Shown: piece after piece, positions 11,160 through 22,492 of the stretch | Layout of the letters: each line of letters begins with the position of its first letter | How positions within the stretch are numbered: the first letter of the stretch is position 1 | Assembly (NCBI RefSeq): GCF_963378085.1 | Contig: NZ_OY726395.1 | Span: forward strand, 2,046,001-2,110,000 | Length of the DNA: 64,000 nt | Source of the DNA: Mycolicibacterium sp. MU0050 | Lineage (GTDB): Bacteria > Actinomycetota > Actinomycetes > Mycobacteriales > Mycobacteriaceae | Reading direction: 5' to 3' | Translations under genes and position numbers: made by a program | The notes under the pieces: model-generated | The model's input: only the letters and a program-made list of their open reading frames with translations | What the model was told of the DNA's origin: nothing | Databases searched by the model: none

Positions 11160-11863
11160 AACGACGATGCTACGCGGGCCGGTGCGTCGCTGACCGGGAG
11201 CCGGCCGTCGAGCGCATCGCAGACAGCGGCCGCGACCTGCCCTCGAACGTCGTCCGGCGACACCGGGCGGCCCAGCTCGGCCGACAGCGACGTGACCCCG
11301 GCGTCGGCGATGCCGCACGGCACGATGCTGCCGTAGGCCGCCAGGTCGCAGTCGCAGTTGAGCGCGAAACCGTGCAGGGTCACCGCGCGGGCCACCCGGA
11401 TGCCGATGGCGGCGACCTTGCGCTCCGGGCGGGGCTCGCCGCGGATGACCTGCGCAGGCAACCAGACTCCGGAGCGGCCGTCCACCCGGCCCACGTCCAG
11501 GCCGAGGTCGGTGCACACCCGGATCAACGACTCTTCCAGTCGCCGAACGAAATTCACCACGTCCAGCGGCTCGGCCAGTCCGACGATCGGATAGCCCACC
11601 AGTTGCCCCGGCCCGTGCCAGGTGATCTTGCCGCCGCGGTCGGTGTCGATGACGGGCGTGCCGTCGACGGGACGCTCGTGCGGCTCGGTGCGGCGTCCGG
11701 CGGTGTAGACGGGCGGATGTTCGAGCAGCAGCAGCGTGTCGGGGCCGCCGGCCACCCGGGCGTCGGCGCAGTCGCGCTGCAGCTGCCAGGCGTCCTGGTA
11801 CTCGACCCGACCCAGGTTGCGCACCTCGATCGGGGTGCCCGCCGACCGGATGGATGCCGTCAT
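11156..11863 (-). CDS. lipB: Octanoyl-(acyl carrier protein):protein N-octanoyltransferase
   Basis: LipB moves octanoate from ACP to the lipoyl domains that LipA then sulfurates. The 235-residue protein has [17 protein letters not shown] (about residues 78-94), the lysine of KVAAIGIR, and the PCGI cysteine, which form the Cys/Lys dyad of the family. It overlaps lipA by four bases and lies 13 bases after the TIGR01777 gene. A TAGCCT box on the minus strand at 11875-11870, six bases before the ATG, could give an internal leaderless start. Confidence 0.96.
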   Translation of the reverse strand: MTASIRSAGTPIEVRNLGRVEYQDAWQLQRDCADARVAGGPDTLLLLEHPPVYTAGRRTEPHERPVDGTPVIDTDRGGKITWHGPGQLVGYPIVGLAEPLDVVNFVRRLEESLIRVCTDLGLDVGRVDGRSGVWLPAQVIRGEPRPERKVAAIGIRVARAVTLHGFALNCDCDLAAYGSIVPCGIADAGVTSLSAELGRPVSPDDVRGQVAAAVCDALDGRLPVSDAPARVASSL

Positions 11864-11869
11864 GGGCCC

Positions 11870-11875
11870 AGGCTA
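11870..11875 (-). promoter_or_regulatory. Possible internal leaderless -10 for lipB
   Basis: TAGCCT reads on the minus strand and is separated from ATG 11863 by six bases. It would allow lipB-lipA transcription independent of sucB. Confidence 0.35.
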
Positions 11876-11876
11876 C

Positions 11877-12788
11877 TCACCCGCGGTCCGTCGCGTAGGC
11901 CAGCGCCGCGCCGATGCTGTTGTGCGCGAACGTGAAGCCCGCGCCCTCCAGCACCGCGGGGATCACCCGTTGACCGCTCAGCAGCGCCTCCTCGGCGAAG
12001 TCGCCCACGGCGAGTCGGGCCGCGAAACCCGGAATCACCAGCCGGGCCGGACGATTCAGGGCCCGTCCCAGCGCGACGGTGAACTGCGCGTTGGTGACCG
12101 GGGCGGGGCCGGTCAGGTTGACCGGCCCGGACAGCGCGGTGTCGGCCAGCGCGAAGCGCAGCGCCCGCACTTCGTCGGCGAGGGTGATCCACGACATGTA
12201 TTGCCGTCCGTCGCCGAGGCGCGCGCCCAGGCCCAGCGCGAAGAGCGGCCGCAGCCGGGCCACCAGCCCGCCCTTGGGTGCGATCACCAGCCCGGTGCGG
12301 GCGAGCACCACCCGGGCGCCCCCGTCGGCGGCAGGCGCAGTGGCGGCCTCCCAGTCCTGGCAGAGCCGGGCCAGGAAACCCGAACCGGGCGGGGCGGTTT
12401 CGTCGACCGTGCGATCGCGGGTGTCGCCGTAGTAGCCCACCGCGCCGGCGTTGATCAACGTCGGGACGCCCGCGCGCGCGACGGCGACGGCGAGCACCTC
12501 GGTCGGGTCGATCCGGCTGTCGCGCAGACTCTGCTTGAACGCGCCGGACCAGCGGCCGCCACCGAGGTTGACCCCGCACAGGTTGACCACGGCGTCGACC
12601 CCGGCCAGGTCTCGGGGGTCCAGTTCACCGGTGTCGGGATTCCAGTGCCGCTCGTCGGGTTTCGACGGGGTGCGCCGCACCAGCCGGGTCACCGTGTGGC
12701 CGTCGGCGCGCAACGAGGCGACCAGCGCCGAGCCGATCAGCCCCGAGGAGCCCGCGACGACGACCGAGGTGGGTGCTTCGCCGGCCAC
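11877..12788 (-). CDS. TIGR01777 family NAD(P)-binding epimerase-like protein
   Basis: This 303-residue protein is an atypical short-chain dehydrogenase/epimerase fold, with the N-terminal nucleotide loop [13 protein letters not shown] and a C-terminal DUF1731-like domain ([23 protein letters not shown]). The family is related to the cell-division-linked SulA-like epimerases, but its substrate is unknown. The start is GTG 12788, four bases after the sucB stop, within the sucB-lipB-lipA transcription unit. It corresponds to Rv2216. Confidence 0.88.
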   Translation of the reverse strand: MAGEAPTSVVVAGSSGLIGSALVASLRADGHTVTRLVRRTPSKPDERHWNPDTGELDPRDLAGVDAVVNLCGVNLGGGRWSGAFKQSLRDSRIDPTEVLAVAVARAGVPTLINAGAVGYYGDTRDRTVDETAPPGSGFLARLCQDWEAATAPAADGGARVVLARTGLVIAPKGGLVARLRPLFALGLGARLGDGRQYMSWITLADEVRALRFALADTALSGPVNLTGPAPVTNAQFTVALGRALNRPARLVIPGFAARLAVGDFAEEALLSGQRVIPAVLEGAGFTFAHNSIGAALAYATDRG

Positions 12789-12792
12789 CTGC

Positions 12793-14562
12793 TCACAACC
12801 CCAGGTCGGCCTCGAAGGCGCCTTCCTCGAGCCTCTTCTTGATGGTGGTGAGGAAGCGGCCCGCGTCCGCGCCGTCGATCAGGCGGTGGTCGTAGGTCAG
12901 CGGCAGGTAGCAGATGGAGCGCACGCCGATGGACTCGTTGCCGGTGTCGTCGACGACCACCCGGGGCCGCTTGACGATGGCGCCGGTGCCCAGCATCGCC
13001 GCCTGCGGCGGCACCAGGATCGGGGTGTCGAACAGCGCGCCCTGGCTGCCGATGTTGGTGATGGTGAAGGTGCCGCCGGCCAACTCGTCGGGCCTGAGCT
13101 TGCCGGTGCGGGCGCGCTCGGCGATGTCGTGGATCGCGCGGGCCAGCCCGGCCAGCGAGAGGTCCCCGGCGTTGTGCACCACCGGGGACAGCAGGCCCTG
13201 CTCGGTGTCCACCGCGAAGCCGAGGTGCTCGGCGTCGAAGTAGGTGATCTCCTTGCTTTCCTCGTTGTAGCTCGCGTTGATGTTCGGATGCGCCTTGAGC
13301 GCGTCGATGACGGCGCGGGCGATGAACGGCAGGTACGTCAGGTTGACGCCCTCGCGTTCGGTGAACTCCTGCTTGGCCTTCGCCCGCAGCGCCACGATCT
13401 TGGTCATGTCGACCTCGTGGGTCTGCGTCAGCTGCGCGGTGGCCTGCAGCGATTCCCGGGTCTTCTTGGCCGTGATCTGCCGGATCCGGTTCGCCTTCTG
13501 GGTGCTGCCGCGCAGGTGCGCCAACGGGCTGGGCGCGGCGGCCGCCGGGGCCGCGGCCGGGGCGGCGGACGCGGCGGCCGGGGCGGGGGACGGTGCCGGG
13601 GCCTTCTTGGCCTCCGCGGCGGCGAGCACGTCCTGCTTGCGGATGCGTCCGCCCACGCCGGTGCCCTTCACGGTGGCGAGGTCGACGTCGTTCTCGGCGG
13701 CGAGCTTGCGGACCAGGGGAGTGACGTACGGGCTGGCGTCGGAGTCGCCGGCCGGCGCGGGTGCGGCCTTGGGCTTCGGCTTGGGTTCCGGGGTCTTCGC
13801 GGGAGCCGGCTCGGCCTCCTCGGCGGGCTTCGCGGTCGGCTTGGTGGCCTCCGGCTCGGGCTTCGGTTCCGGCTTGGGCTCGGGCTTGGGTTCCGGCTTG
13901 GGTTCGGGCTTGGGCTCCGGCTTCTCGGCCGGGGCGGCGCCCTTGTCGCCGATCCTGGCGAGCTCACCGCCGACCTCGACGGTGTCGTCCTCTTCGGCGC
14001 TGATGGACAACAGCGTGCCCGCGACGGGAGAGGGAATCTCGGTGTCGACCTTGTCGGTGGAGACCTCCAGCAGCGGCTCGTCGACCTCCACGCTGTCGCC
14101 GACCTTCTTCAGCCAGCGGGTCACGGTGCCCTCGGTGACGGACTCACCGAGTTCGGGCATGGTCACCGAGGTCCCGGAGTCCCCGCCGGAAGCGGCCGCC
14201 GGCTCCGGCTGCGCCTCGGGCTCCGGCTCGGCTGCCGGCTCCGCTTCGGCCTCGGGCTCCGGTTCGGGCTCGGGCTCGGCTTCGGGCTCCGGCTCGGATT
14301 CCCCGGCGTCCGATCCGCTCTCGTCGGCGTCGCCGATGAGCGCGAGCTCGCCGCCGACCTCGACGGTGTCGTCCTCCTGGGCGATGATCTTGGTCAGCAC
14401 ACCGGCAACCGGCGACGGGATCTCGGTGTCGACCTTGTCGGTGGACACCTCGAGCAGGGGTTCGTCGACTTCGACCGTGTCGCCTTCTTGCTTGAGCCAG
14501 CGGGTGACGGTCCCTTCGGTCACGCTCTCCCCGAGTTCGGGCATCTGTACGGACACGGCCAT
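12793..14562 (-). CDS. sucB: Dihydrolipoamide acyltransferase E2 (SucB/DlaT) with two lipoyl domains
   Basis: This 589-residue E2 subunit has two lipoyl domains with lysines at about 43 and 171 ([13 protein letters not shown] in both), an acidic Ala/Pro/Glu linker, a (EPKP)n linker, a peripheral-subunit-binding domain (about 277-315) and a catalytic domain ending with the DHRLIDG motif near residue 560. In M. tuberculosis the homologue DlaT (Rv2215) serves pyruvate dehydrogenase and the AhpD-AhpC peroxidase chain. Both the lipoate makers (lipB, lipA) and AhpD/AhpC are encoded in this window. The ATG at 14562 begins the usual [14 protein letters not shown]. Confidence 0.96.
   Translation of the reverse strand: MAVSVQMPELGESVTEGTVTRWLKQEGDTVEVDEPLLEVSTDKVDTEIPSPVAGVLTKIIAQEDDTVEVGGELALIGDADESGSDAGESEPEPEAEPEPEPEPEAEAEPAAEPEPEAQPEPAAASGGDSGTSVTMPELGESVTEGTVTRWLKKVGDSVEVDEPLLEVSTDKVDTEIPSPVAGTLLSISAEEDDTVEVGGELARIGDKGAAPAEKPEPKPEPKPEPKPEPKPEPKPEPEATKPTAKPAEEAEPAPAKTPEPKPKPKAAPAPAGDSDASPYVTPLVRKLAAENDVDLATVKGTGVGGRIRKQDVLAAAEAKKAPAPSPAPAAASAAPAAAPAAAAPSPLAHLRGSTQKANRIRQITAKKTRESLQATAQLTQTHEVDMTKIVALRAKAKQEFTEREGVNLTYLPFIARAVIDALKAHPNINASYNEESKEITYFDAEHLGFAVDTEQGLLSPVVHNAGDLSLAGLARAIHDIAERARTGKLRPDELAGGTFTITNIGSQGALFDTPILVPPQAAMLGTGAIVKRPRVVVDDTGNESIGVRSICYLPLTYDHRLIDGADAGRFLTTIKKRLEEGAFEADLGL
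13846..13923 (-). repeat. (Glu-Pro-Lys-Pro) coding repeat in sucB
   Basis: A tandem 12-bp period encodes about six EPKP units in the linker between the second lipoyl domain and the subunit-binding domain. Such extended linkers let lipoyl domains swing; copy number may vary between strains. Confidence 0.7.
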
Positions 14563-14726
14563 CAGTTGACTCCTCGAAGGTGGTTGTCACCGGTTGCCCT
14601 CTGGCTTACCACAGCGGCGTGTTCACCATCAGAAACCGGAGCTGGATCGTCCGGCATCCATCCTGTCACTGTGTGGCGTTTGGTACGAACCCGGGCCGAA
14701 ACACCGGTTCTGGCACTATCGAAAAC

Positions 14727-15056
14727 ATGGGCTTGTTCGACCGGTTCCGCGCGACCGGCAAGCGAAACTCCGGTGAGCTGAAATATTTGCGTGACTGGGT
14801 GGCGACCCATCACGGCGTCGAGGCCTACATCGAACCCAAGACCACCGTCACGGATGTGACCGCGGTGTTGGTCGCCGCCGACGGGGAGTGGACCCGCCGC
14901 AGCGTCGGGGAGGCGGGGGCGCAGCGGCTGTCGTCGCAGCTGCGCATCCCGGTCTACGACGTGCAGAAGGTGGGGTACCCGCAGCGCATGCGCGACTTCG
15001 ATGCCCGGCGTCGCATCGAACGCAAACGGGCGATGCGCCGCGAACTCGAGAGTTGA
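14727..15056 (+). CDS. Small basic protein of unknown function
   Basis: This 109-residue protein starts MGLFDRFRATGKRN and has a mixed N-terminal region and a strongly basic C-terminal tail (FDARRRIERKRAMRRELE). I do not recognise a characterised family. It lies 164 bases from the sucB start, on the opposite strand, and 70 bases before ephD. A CACTAT box (14714-14719), seven bases before ATG 14727, suggests a leaderless transcript. Good codon use and the clean start support a real gene. Confidence 0.65.
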   Translation: MGLFDRFRATGKRNSGELKYLRDWVATHHGVEAYIEPKTTVTDVTAVLVAADGEWTRRSVGEAGAQRLSSQLRIPVYDVQKVGYPQRMRDFDARRRIERKRAMRRELES

Positions 15057-15125
15057 CGCGTCACCCTTGACAACCCGATACCGGCGGTATGAGGTACTGG
15101 GAGGTATCGAGCAGGGGAGTGACGG

Positions 15126-16859
15126 ATGAGCACCACGCACCACGTCGACGCCGGGGACGGCATCCGGATCGCGGTCTACGAAGAGGGCAACCCGGATGGC
15201 CCGCCGCTGGTGATGGCGCACGGCTGGCCGGATTCGCACCGGCTGTGGGACGGCGTGGTCGCCGATCTGGCCGACCGCTTCCGCATCATCCGCTACGACA
15301 ACCGCGGCACCGGCGGCTCGACCGTGCCGAAACCGGTACGCGAGTACACGATGGCCCGGCTCGCCGACGATTTTTCGGCCGTCATCACCGCGACCAGCCC
15401 CGGCGTGCCGGTGCATGTGCTGGCCCACGACTGGGGCTCGGTGGCGGTCTGGGAGTACCTGAGCCGGCCGGAATCCTCCGCCGCGGTGGCCTCCTTCACC
15501 TCGGTGTCCGGTCCGAGCACCGACCATTACGGCGCCTTCATCCGGTCCGGTCTGACGCGTCCGTACCGCCCGGTGCAGTTCGCGCGGGCGGTGGGCCTGG
15601 CGGCGCGGATGTCCTACTGGCTGCCGTTCTCGGTCCCGGTGTTGGCGCCCGCCGCGATGCGCGCCGGGTTGGCCCGCCGGCTACAGGCCAAGGATTCGCC
15701 GGGGGCGCCCAAGTACCGGGGTGAGAGCTTCGACGACGACGCGGCCAACTCGATGAAGATCTACCGCGCCATCGCCTTCCGCAAGCCGACGATGCGCCGC
15801 GACCACTACGTGTCGGTGCCCGTGCAACTCATCTGCAACGACAAGGACCCGGTGGTACGGCCGTACGGTTTCGCCGACCAGGCCAAGTGGTCGCCGCGGC
15901 TGTGGCGCCGCGACCTGCCCGCCGGGCACTGGGCCCCGTTCTCGCACGCGGCCGCCATCGCGACCGCGGTGAACGAACTCGTCGACCACCTCGAGGGTGC
16001 GCCCCCGGCGCGGGCGCTGCGGCGCGCGGAGGTCGGCCGCAGCCGCGGGCCGTTCGGGGACACGCTGGTGTCGGTGACCGGCGCGGGCAGCGGGATCGGG
16101 CGGGCCACCGCGCTGGCCTTCGCGGCGGCCGGGGCCGAGGTGGTGGTCAGCGACATCGACGAGGCCAACGCCAAGCAGACCGCCGCGCAGATCGTCGAGC
16201 GCGGCGGGCAGGCGTACGCGTACGCCCTCGACGTGGCCGACGCCGAGGCGGTGCAACGCTTCGCCGACCAGGTCTGTGCGGAGCACGGGGTGCCCGACGT
16301 CGTGGTGAACAACGCCGGCGTGGGCCAGGCCGGGGCCTTCCTGGACACCCCGCCCGAACAGTTCGACCGGGTCCTGGCCGTCAATCTCGGCGGCGTGGTC
16401 AACGGCTGCCGGGCCTTCGCGGCCCAGATGGTCGAGCGCGGCACCGGCGGGCACATCGTCAACGTCGCCTCGGTGGCCGCCTACGCGCCGCTGGGTTCCA
16501 TGAACGCCTACTGCACGTCCAAGGCTGCGGTGCACATGTTCTCCGACTGCCTGCGCGGTGAATTGGCTTCGGCCGGAATCGGTTTGACCACCATCTACCC
16601 GGGCATGATCGACACGAACATCGTGGCGACCACACACTTCGACGCCGACGTCGACCTGGCCGACGCCGCGCGCGCCCGGGCGCAGAAGGCATTTACCAGG
16701 CGCCGGTACTCACCCGAGAAGGTGGCCAAGGCGATTCTGGCGGCGGTGCAGGACGGCACCGCCGTGCGACCCGTCACGCCGGAGGCGCACATCGTGCACG
16801 GCCTGTCGCGGCTGGTGCCCGGGGTGCTGCGGCGAGCCGCGCGCGCCGACGCCCTGTGA
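15126..16859 (+). CDS. ephD: EphD-like fusion: alpha/beta hydrolase plus short-chain dehydrogenase
   Basis: The 577-residue protein joins two enzymes. Residues 1-290 are an alpha/beta hydrolase of the epoxide hydrolase type, with the oxyanion HGWP segment, nucleophile Asp in LAHDWGSVA and the C-terminal AGHWAPFSH histidine. Residues 310-577 are a classical SDR, with the cofactor loop [19 protein letters not shown], and the Ser plus YCTSK catalytic set. EphD (Rv2214c) has this layout and, from published work as I recall it, affects epoxy/keto mycolic acids. AGGGGAGTGA precedes the ATG. It converges on pepB. Confidence 0.93.
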   Translation: MSTTHHVDAGDGIRIAVYEEGNPDGPPLVMAHGWPDSHRLWDGVVADLADRFRIIRYDNRGTGGSTVPKPVREYTMARLADDFSAVITATSPGVPVHVLAHDWGSVAVWEYLSRPESSAAVASFTSVSGPSTDHYGAFIRSGLTRPYRPVQFARAVGLAARMSYWLPFSVPVLAPAAMRAGLARRLQAKDSPGAPKYRGESFDDDAANSMKIYRAIAFRKPTMRRDHYVSVPVQLICNDKDPVVRPYGFADQAKWSPRLWRRDLPAGHWAPFSHAAAIATAVNELVDHLEGAPPARALRRAEVGRSRGPFGDTLVSVTGAGSGIGRATALAFAAAGAEVVVSDIDEANAKQTAAQIVERGGQAYAYALDVADAEAVQRFADQVCAEHGVPDVVVNNAGVGQAGAFLDTPPEQFDRVLAVNLGGVVNGCRAFAAQMVERGTGGHIVNVASVAAYAPLGSMNAYCTSKAAVHMFSDCLRGELASAGIGLTTIYPGMIDTNIVATTHFDADVDLADAARARAQKAFTRRRYSPEKVAKAILAAVQDGTAVRPVTPEAHIVHGLSRLVPGVLRRAARADAL

Positions 16860-16869
16860 CCGGGGAGCC

Positions 16870-18390
16870 TCAGCCGTTGGCGGCGATGTCCTCGAGGACC
16901 GCGAGCATGGTCCGGGTCGGCACCCCGGTGCCGCCCTTGGGCGTGTAGCCCCAGGGGCCGCCGGTGTTGTACGACGGGCCCGCGATGTCGATGTGCACCC
17001 ACTGCACACCCTCGGCGACGAACTCGCGCAGGTACACCCCGGCGACCAGCATCCCGGCGAACCGGGTGGAGCTGACGTTGGCCAGATCGGCGACGGTCGA
17101 CTTCAGGTCGTCCTTGAGCTCGTCGGGCAGCGGCATCGGCCAGCCGTTCTCACCGACGGCCTGGGACAGCTCGGAAACCCGGTCGCGGAACTCGTCGGAG
17201 CCCATGACCCCGGGGATGCGGGCACCGAGCGCCACTGTCTGGGCGCCGGTCAGCGTGGAGGTCTCGATCAGGTAGTCCGGGTCGTCCTCGCAGGCCCGCA
17301 CGATCGCGTCGGCCAGGATCAGCCGGCCCTCGGCGTCGGTGTTGAGCACCTCGACGGTGGTCCCGCCGTACTGCGTCAGGACGTCACCGGGACGCTGCGC
17401 CGTCGACGACGGCATGTTCTCGGCCATCGGCACAGTCGCGATGACGTCGACCGGCAACTTGAGCTGCGCGGCCAGCGCGACGGTGGCGATCACCGCGGCC
17501 GCCCCGCCCATGTCCGAGGTCATGTGGTGCATGGACGCGGCCGGCTTGATGGAGATGCCACCGGTGTCGAACGTGATGCCCTTGCCCACCAGCGCGACCG
17601 TCTTGGCGTCGGGCTGCCCCGAACGGTGGATCAACCGCACCAACCGCGGCGGGCGCGACGAGCCCTGCCCGACGCCCACGATGCCGCCGAAGCCGGCCTC
17701 CTCGAGCGCCTTGCGGCCCAGCACCTCGACCTCGAGACCCACCGCGGCGCCCAGGGCCTTCGCGCGCTTGGCGAACTCCGCCGGGTACAGGTGGCTCGGC
17801 GGGGTGTTGACGAAGTCCCGGGCGGTGGCCACGGCGGTGCCGACGGCGGCCGCGCGGGCGGCCCGCTTCTTGGCGTCCTTGGCGGTGGACAGCACGGTGA
17901 TCCTGCGCAGGCCCTTGTCCTTGGGGGCGGTCTTGGCGCTGCGGAAGCCGTTGAACCGGTAGGCGCCCAGGATCAGGCCCTCGACGGTGGCCTCCAGATC
18001 CAGCTCGCCGAGGGTGCTGACGACCTCCTCGGTGCCGTTCAGGGACCGCGACGCGGTCCCGGCGGCGCGCCGGATCACGTCCGCGGGCCATTCGTCGCGG
18101 GCCTTGCCCAGCCCGACGGCCAGCACCGAACCGAACGGCAGCGACGGCGCGACCACCCGGGTGACCTGCTCGGCGCCGCCCTTGGCGCCCAGCGCCGCGC
18201 AGGCCGCCTCGATCTCGGCGACCGCAGCCGCGTCCAGGAACTCGCCGGGCACGACGGTGGCCGTCGCGTCGGGGTTGTCGGTGTCGCCGCTGATCACGCC
18301 CACGATCAGCACGGCCGAGTCTGCGTCGCGCTTGGGCAGCGCGCTGGCGACGGTGACGGCGGGGGACTGGTAACCAAGTTCGGTGCTCAC
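16870..18390 (-). CDS. pepB: Leucyl aminopeptidase (M17)
   Basis: This 506-residue manganese/zinc aminopeptidase has the M17 catalytic motifs [10 protein letters not shown] (metal and substrate lysine) and [12 protein letters not shown], the family signature. It trims N-terminal residues from peptides in the cytosol. The start is GTG 18390 ([10 protein letters not shown]), because TAGGGT on the minus strand lies seven bases upstream and predicts a leaderless transcript; further upstream GTG codons would fall within that promoter. It shares a symmetric divergent promoter region with gcvT. Confidence 0.95.
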   Translation of the reverse strand: MSTELGYQSPAVTVASALPKRDADSAVLIVGVISGDTDNPDATATVVPGEFLDAAAVAEIEAACAALGAKGGAEQVTRVVAPSLPFGSVLAVGLGKARDEWPADVIRRAAGTASRSLNGTEEVVSTLGELDLEATVEGLILGAYRFNGFRSAKTAPKDKGLRRITVLSTAKDAKKRAARAAAVGTAVATARDFVNTPPSHLYPAEFAKRAKALGAAVGLEVEVLGRKALEEAGFGGIVGVGQGSSRPPRLVRLIHRSGQPDAKTVALVGKGITFDTGGISIKPAASMHHMTSDMGGAAAVIATVALAAQLKLPVDVIATVPMAENMPSSTAQRPGDVLTQYGGTTVEVLNTDAEGRLILADAIVRACEDDPDYLIETSTLTGAQTVALGARIPGVMGSDEFRDRVSELSQAVGENGWPMPLPDELKDDLKSTVADLANVSSTRFAGMLVAGVYLREFVAEGVQWVHIDIAGPSYNTGGPWGYTPKGGTGVPTRTMLAVLEDIAANG

Positions 18391-18448
18391 GACCCTCACC
18401 CTATCCACCGAACGGGTCCGGCCCGGATGGATAGGGTGAGGGCCGTGA
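18387..18448. promoter_or_regulatory. Symmetric divergent promoter palindrome between pepB and gcvT
   Basis: Arms 18387-18407 and 18428-18448 are inverted repeats matching at 20 of 21 bases around a 20-base spacer. Each arm contains TAGGGT and, seven bases later, the GTG start of its gene: pepB at 18390 on the minus strand and gcvT at 18445 on the plus strand. Both transcripts are therefore predicted to be leaderless and to start with nearly the same sequence. Confidence 0.7.
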
Positions 18449-19551
18449 CCGAGAACTCAGCCGATCTGCTGCACGGACCCCTCGAGGAACGCCACCGCGA
18501 GCTCGGAGCGAGCTTCGCCGAGTTCGGCGGCTGGCTGATGCCGGTGTCGTATGCGGGCACCGTCAGCGAGCACAACGCCACCCGCACCAGCGTGGGGCTG
18601 TTCGACGTCAGCCACCTCGGCAAGGCGTCGGTCAAGGGCGCGGGTGCGGCGCAGTTCGTCAACGCGACCCTGACCAACGACCTGAACCGGATCGGCCCCG
18701 GCCAGGCCCAGTACACGTTGTGCTGCACCGAATCCGGGGGCGTCATCGACGACCTGATCGTCTATTACATCTCCGACGACGAGATCTTCCTGGTGCCCAA
18801 CGCGGCCAACACCGCCGCGGTGGTCGCCGCCCTGAAAGAGGTTGCGCCCGAGGGCATCACGGTTGCCGACGAGCACCGCTCGCTGGCCGTGCTGGCCGTA
18901 CAGGGCCCCCGCGCCGCCGACGTGCTCACCGCGCTGGGCCTGCCCACGGACATGGACTACATGGGTTTCGTCGACGCCGAGTACGCGGGGGTGCCGGTGC
19001 GGGTGTGCCGCACCGGCTACACCGGCGAGCAGGGCTACGAGCTGCTGCCGCCCAGGGGGCAGGCCGCCCCGGTCTTCGACGCGCTGGTGGCCGCGGTCAC
19101 CGAGGCCGGCGGTGAACTCGCGGGCCTCGGCGCGCGCGACACCTTGCGTACCGAGATGGGTTATCCGCTGCACGGCCACGAACTGTCGCTGGACATCTCG
19201 CCGGTGCAGGCCCGCTGCGGCTGGGCGATCGGCTGGAAGAAGGAGCAGTTCTGGGGCCGCGCGGCGCTGCTGGCCGAAAAGGAGGCCGGGCCGCGCCGCC
19301 TGGTGCGCGGGCTCAAGGCCATCGGCCGCGGCGTGCTGCGCGCGGAACTGACGGTCCTCGCCGACGGCGCCGCGGTGGGCACCACCACGTCGGGAACGTT
19401 CTCACCGACCCTGAAAACCGGTATCGCGTTGGCGCTCATCGACACCGCCGCGGGCATCGAGGACGGTGCGCGCGTCACCGTCGACGTGCGCGGCCGCGCG
19501 TTGGAGTGCGAGGTGGTCCGTCCGCCGTTCGTCGACGTCCGCCCCCGATAA
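18445..19551 (+). CDS. gcvT: Glycine cleavage system aminomethyltransferase (T protein)
   Basis: This 368-residue protein transfers the aminomethyl group from lipoylated H protein to tetrahydrofolate. It shows the GcvT start ([22 protein letters not shown]), [11 protein letters not shown], the [21 protein letters not shown] segment and a C-terminal barrel. GTG 18445 is chosen because TAGGGT lies seven bases upstream; ATG 18427 in the same frame would overlap the promoter. Other gcv genes are not in this window. In M. tuberculosis an adenylate cyclase gene lies between pepB and gcvT; none is seen here. Confidence 0.94.
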   Translation: MTENSADLLHGPLEERHRELGASFAEFGGWLMPVSYAGTVSEHNATRTSVGLFDVSHLGKASVKGAGAAQFVNATLTNDLNRIGPGQAQYTLCCTESGGVIDDLIVYYISDDEIFLVPNAANTAAVVAALKEVAPEGITVADEHRSLAVLAVQGPRAADVLTALGLPTDMDYMGFVDAEYAGVPVRVCRTGYTGEQGYELLPPRGQAAPVFDALVAAVTEAGGELAGLGARDTLRTEMGYPLHGHELSLDISPVQARCGWAIGWKKEQFWGRAALLAEKEAGPRRLVRGLKAIGRGVLRAELTVLADGAAVGTTTSGTFSPTLKTGIALALIDTAAGIEDGARVTVDVRGRALECEVVRPPFVDVRPR

Positions 19552-19569
19552 CCGGTTGGCGCGCAGTTA

Positions 19570-19575
19570 TACAAT
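19570..19575 (+). promoter_or_regulatory. -10 element of a leaderless ilvE promoter
   Basis: TACAAT fits TANNNT, and seven bases separate it from ATG 19583. It gives ilvE its own promoter 31 bases after the gcvT stop. Confidence 0.5.
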
Positions 19576-19582
19576 TCCTCCC

Positions 19583-20698
19583 ATGACCAACGGCCCTCTT
19601 GAGTTCTCGCTTGCCCGCAATCCGAGCCCGGCAAGCGACGAGGTGAGGGCGAAAATCCTGGAAAATCCTGGGTTTGGCCAATACCACACCGACCACATGG
19701 TCTCGATCACCTACAGCGACGGCCGCTGGCATGACGCGGAGGTGATCCCGTACGGGCCGATCGAACTGGACCCGTCGGCGATCGTGCTGCATTACGCGCA
19801 GGAAGTGTTCGAGGGTCTCAAGGCCTACCGCTGGCCGGACGGCTCCATCGTGTCGTTCCGGCCCGAGGCCAACGCGGCGCGGCTGCGCACCTCGGCGCGC
19901 CGGCTGGCCATCCCGGAGCTGCCCGAGGACGTGTTCATCGAGTCGCTGCGGCAACTGATCGCCGTCGACGCCGACTGGGTGCCGCCGGCCGGCGGCGAGG
20001 AGTCGCTGTATCTGCGGCCGTTCATCTTCGCCACCGAGCCCGGGCTGGGCGTGCGCCCGTCCAACGACTACCGGTACCTGGTGATCGGCTCGCCGGCCGG
20101 GGCGTACTTCAAGGGTGGGGTCAAGCCGGTCAGCGTGTGGCTGTCCACCGAGTACGTGCGGGCCAGCCCGGGCGGCACGGGCGCGGCCAAGTTCGGCGGC
20201 AACTACGCGGCCTCGCTGCTCGCGCAGGCCGAGGCGGCCGAACACGGGTGCGATCAGGTGGTGTGGCTCGACGCCATCGAGCGGCGCTACATCGAAGAGA
20301 TGGGTGGCATGAACCTGTTCTTCGTGTTCGGCAGCGGCGGCTCGGCCCGGCTGGTGACACCGGAGCTGTCCGGCTCGCTGCTGCCCGGGATCACCCGGGA
20401 CTCGTTGCTGCAGTTGGCCACCGACGCGGGCTTTGCCGTCGAGGAACGCAAGATCGACGTCGAGGAGTTGCGCAAGGGAGTGGCCGACGGCGACATCACC
20501 GAGGTCTTCGCCTGCGGCACCGCCGCGGTCATTACCCCGGTGTCGGTGGTCAAGCACGGCGACAACGGCGGCGAGGCCCAATTCACCGTCGCCGACGGCG
20601 AACCCGGTGAGGTGACCATGGCCTTGCGCGACACCCTGACCGGAATCCAGCGGGGGACCTTCGCCGACACGCACGGCTGGATGGCCCGCCTCGGCTAA
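19583..20698 (+). CDS. ilvE: Branched-chain amino-acid aminotransferase
   Basis: The 371-residue fold-type IV PLP enzyme interconverts Leu, Ile and Val with their 2-oxo acids. The PLP lysine is predicted as Lys203 in [12 protein letters not shown]. The conserved [11 protein letters not shown] and [10 protein letters not shown] segments are present, and length agrees with the mycobacterial enzyme. ATG 19583 follows a leaderless -10 box; the upstream in-frame extension overlaps gcvT in a non-coding frame. The last four bases overlap the convergent cobS stop. Confidence 0.96.
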   Translation: MTNGPLEFSLARNPSPASDEVRAKILENPGFGQYHTDHMVSITYSDGRWHDAEVIPYGPIELDPSAIVLHYAQEVFEGLKAYRWPDGSIVSFRPEANAARLRTSARRLAIPELPEDVFIESLRQLIAVDADWVPPAGGEESLYLRPFIFATEPGLGVRPSNDYRYLVIGSPAGAYFKGGVKPVSVWLSTEYVRASPGGTGAAKFGGNYAASLLAQAEAAEHGCDQVVWLDAIERRYIEEMGGMNLFFVFGSGGSARLVTPELSGSLLPGITRDSLLQLATDAGFAVEERKIDVEELRKGVADGDITEVFACGTAAVITPVSVVKHGDNGGEAQFTVADGEPGEVTMALRDTLTGIQRGTFADTHGWMARLG

Positions 20699-21420
20699 CT
20701 GATCGCCAGGCCCAGGGCCGTCAGCGTCGCGGTCACCTCGACCGCGGCGCCCAGGACGTCGCCGGTGATGCCGCCGAACCGGCGCACGCAATGCGCCACC
20801 AGCAGCGCGACCAGCGTCAACACCAACACGACGACCAGCGGACCCTGCCACGGCCGCGGGGTGGCGAAGACCGCGCCGCCGGCCAGCGCGACGATCCACG
20901 CCGCGATCACCCACACCGGTTGGGTGCCCGCCGCCAGCGCGCCCAGGGTGCTGCCGGGGGCGGCCGGCACCCCGCGGCGACACACCAGCACCGCCGCGAC
21001 CCGGCCCGCGGCCACGGCGACGACGATGCCCAGCCAGGACAACCCGGTGAACGCCAATCCCTGCAGCGCGATCGCGAGCACCACCGCGGCCACCCCGAAG
21101 GGCCCGGCGCCGCCGTCACGCATCACCGCCAGCGCCCGCTCGGGTGGGCCGTAGCAGCCCAACCCGTCGGCGGTGTCTGCCAGGCCGTCGAGGTGCAGCC
21201 CCCGGGTGGCCAGCAGCAGCGCGGCCACGGCGAGCACCCCGCCGATCGGATTGCCGGGGCCGAACAGTGCCGCGCCCGCCCACACCACCGCGCCGGCCAG
21301 CGCCCCCAACGCCACCCCGACCACCGGCAGCGCGGTGATGGTGCCCCGGCCCAGCGGTGTGCGGGTTCGGGACGGGAGCACCGTAGCGAACGCGAAACTG
21401 CTTGCCAGGGAGCCGATCAC
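20695..21420 (-). CDS. cobS: Adenosylcobinamide-GDP ribazoletransferase
   Basis: This 241-residue integral membrane protein joins adenosylcobinamide-GDP and alpha-ribazole in the last steps of cobalamin synthesis. It has several membrane helices and the family motif [14 protein letters not shown] (about residues 67-80), with the metal-binding aspartates. GTG 21420 overlaps the cobT stop by four bases (GTGA); readings further upstream run through cobT in another frame. Its stop overlaps the ilvE stop by four bases tail to tail. Confidence 0.93.
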   Translation of the reverse strand: MIGSLASSFAFATVLPSRTRTPLGRGTITALPVVGVALGALAGAVVWAGAALFGPGNPIGGVLAVAALLLATRGLHLDGLADTADGLGCYGPPERALAVMRDGGAGPFGVAAVVLAIALQGLAFTGLSWLGIVVAVAAGRVAAVLVCRRGVPAAPGSTLGALAAGTQPVWVIAAWIVALAGGAVFATPRPWQGPLVVVLVLTLVALLVAHCVRRFGGITGDVLGAAVEVTATLTALGLAIS

Positions 21421-22472
21421 GAATCCGCGTGACCGGAGATCCCGGCGGAGTCGAAGGTCGCCATCGACATCAGCGTGGCCGTCGCGGCCCGCAGCACGGG
21501 CAACGCGAGCGCGGCGCCGGTGCCCTCGCCGAGGTGCAGCCCCAGGTCCAGAATGGGCTCCAATTCGAGTTGCGCCAGGGCCAGGGTGTGGGCCGGTTCG
21601 GTGGAGCGGTGCCCGGCCTGCCACCAGGCGCGCGCGCCCGGCGCCAACGCCTCGGCGGCCAGGGCGGCGGCGGTGACCACCACGCCGTCGAGCAGCACCG
21701 GGGTCCGGCGCACGGCGGCCTGGGCCAGGAAGCCGGTGATGGCGGCCAGGTCGGCGCCGCCGCCCACCCGCAGCAACCCGATCGGATCCGAGCGCACCGG
21801 GTGCGCGCGGTAGAGGGCATCGCGCACCGCGGCGGTCTTGCGCATCCACCCGGCATCGTCGATCCCGGTCCCGCGGCCGATCGCGGCCACCGGTTCGGTG
21901 TTGGTCAGCGCGCACACCAGAACCGTTGCCGCGGTGGTGTTCCCGATTCCCATGTCGCCGGCGATCAACAGGTCCGCGCCCGAGTCCACTTCCTCGTCGG
22001 CGATGTCCCGGCCGGCGCGGACGGCGGCCACCACCTCGTCCTCGGTGAGGGCATCCGCGGTGGCGATGTCGCCACTGGACCGGCGCACCTTGTGCGCGCC
22101 GACCGCCGGGTCCGCCGAGTCGCTGTCGACGGCGATGTCCACCACCCGCACCCCGGCGTCGGCGACTGCGGCCAGCACGTTGATCGCGGCCCCGCCTTCG
22201 GCGATGTTGGTCACCATCTGCGCGGTGACCTCCGGCGGGTAGGCGGAGACCCCGGTGCGGGCGACGCCGTGGTCACCGCAGAACACCACCACCCGCGCCC
22301 GGGCGAATTGTTCCGGCGGACAACGGCCTTGGCAGCCGGCGACCCATGCGGACAGCTCTTCGAGCCGGCCCAGCGACCCCGCGGGTTTGGTCAGGCGATC
22401 CTGGCGGGCGCGCGCGGCCGCGGCGGCGTCGGCGTCCGGCGCGGCCACGTCGGGAAACTCCAAAGTGGCCAT
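21417..22472 (-). CDS. cobT: Nicotinate-nucleotide--dimethylbenzimidazole phosphoribosyltransferase
   Basis: This 351-residue protein makes alpha-ribazole phosphate for the lower ligand of cobalamin. Conserved segments are [16 protein letters not shown], the [11 protein letters not shown] loop and, near the C-terminus, [14 protein letters not shown] with the catalytic glutamate. It is translationally coupled to cobS. ATG 22472 (MATLEFPDV) is preferred to upstream in-frame starts, which read into a low-quality sequence behind the DUF3043 gene. No cobalamin riboswitch was recognised upstream. Confidence 0.94.
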   Translation of the reverse strand: MATLEFPDVAAPDADAAAAARARQDRLTKPAGSLGRLEELSAWVAGCQGRCPPEQFARARVVVFCGDHGVARTGVSAYPPEVTAQMVTNIAEGGAAINVLAAVADAGVRVVDIAVDSDSADPAVGAHKVRRSSGDIATADALTEDEVVAAVRAGRDIADEEVDSGADLLIAGDMGIGNTTAATVLVCALTNTEPVAAIGRGTGIDDAGWMRKTAAVRDALYRAHPVRSDPIGLLRVGGGADLAAITGFLAQAAVRRTPVLLDGVVVTAAALAAEALAPGARAWWQAGHRSTEPAHTLALAQLELEPILDLGLHLGEGTGAALALPVLRAATATLMSMATFDSAGISGHADS

Positions 22473-22492
22473 CAGGCTCGGGCCATCGCCGG

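Noticed and set aside
12451..14781. 776-codon open frame antisense to sucB
   Set aside because: Long antisense frames are expected in very GC-rich DNA; its product is Gly/Leu/Arg-rich low complexity mirroring the sucB linker repeats, and sucB is clearly real.
16993..18444. N-terminal extension of the gcvT frame across pepB
   Set aside because: The extension is antisense to conserved pepB codons and crosses the divergent promoter; gcvT homology begins after 18445.
22473..22492. Cobalamin riboswitch before cobT
   Set aside because: Only 20 bases separate cobT from the DUF3043 stop, and no B12-box-like sequence was recognised.
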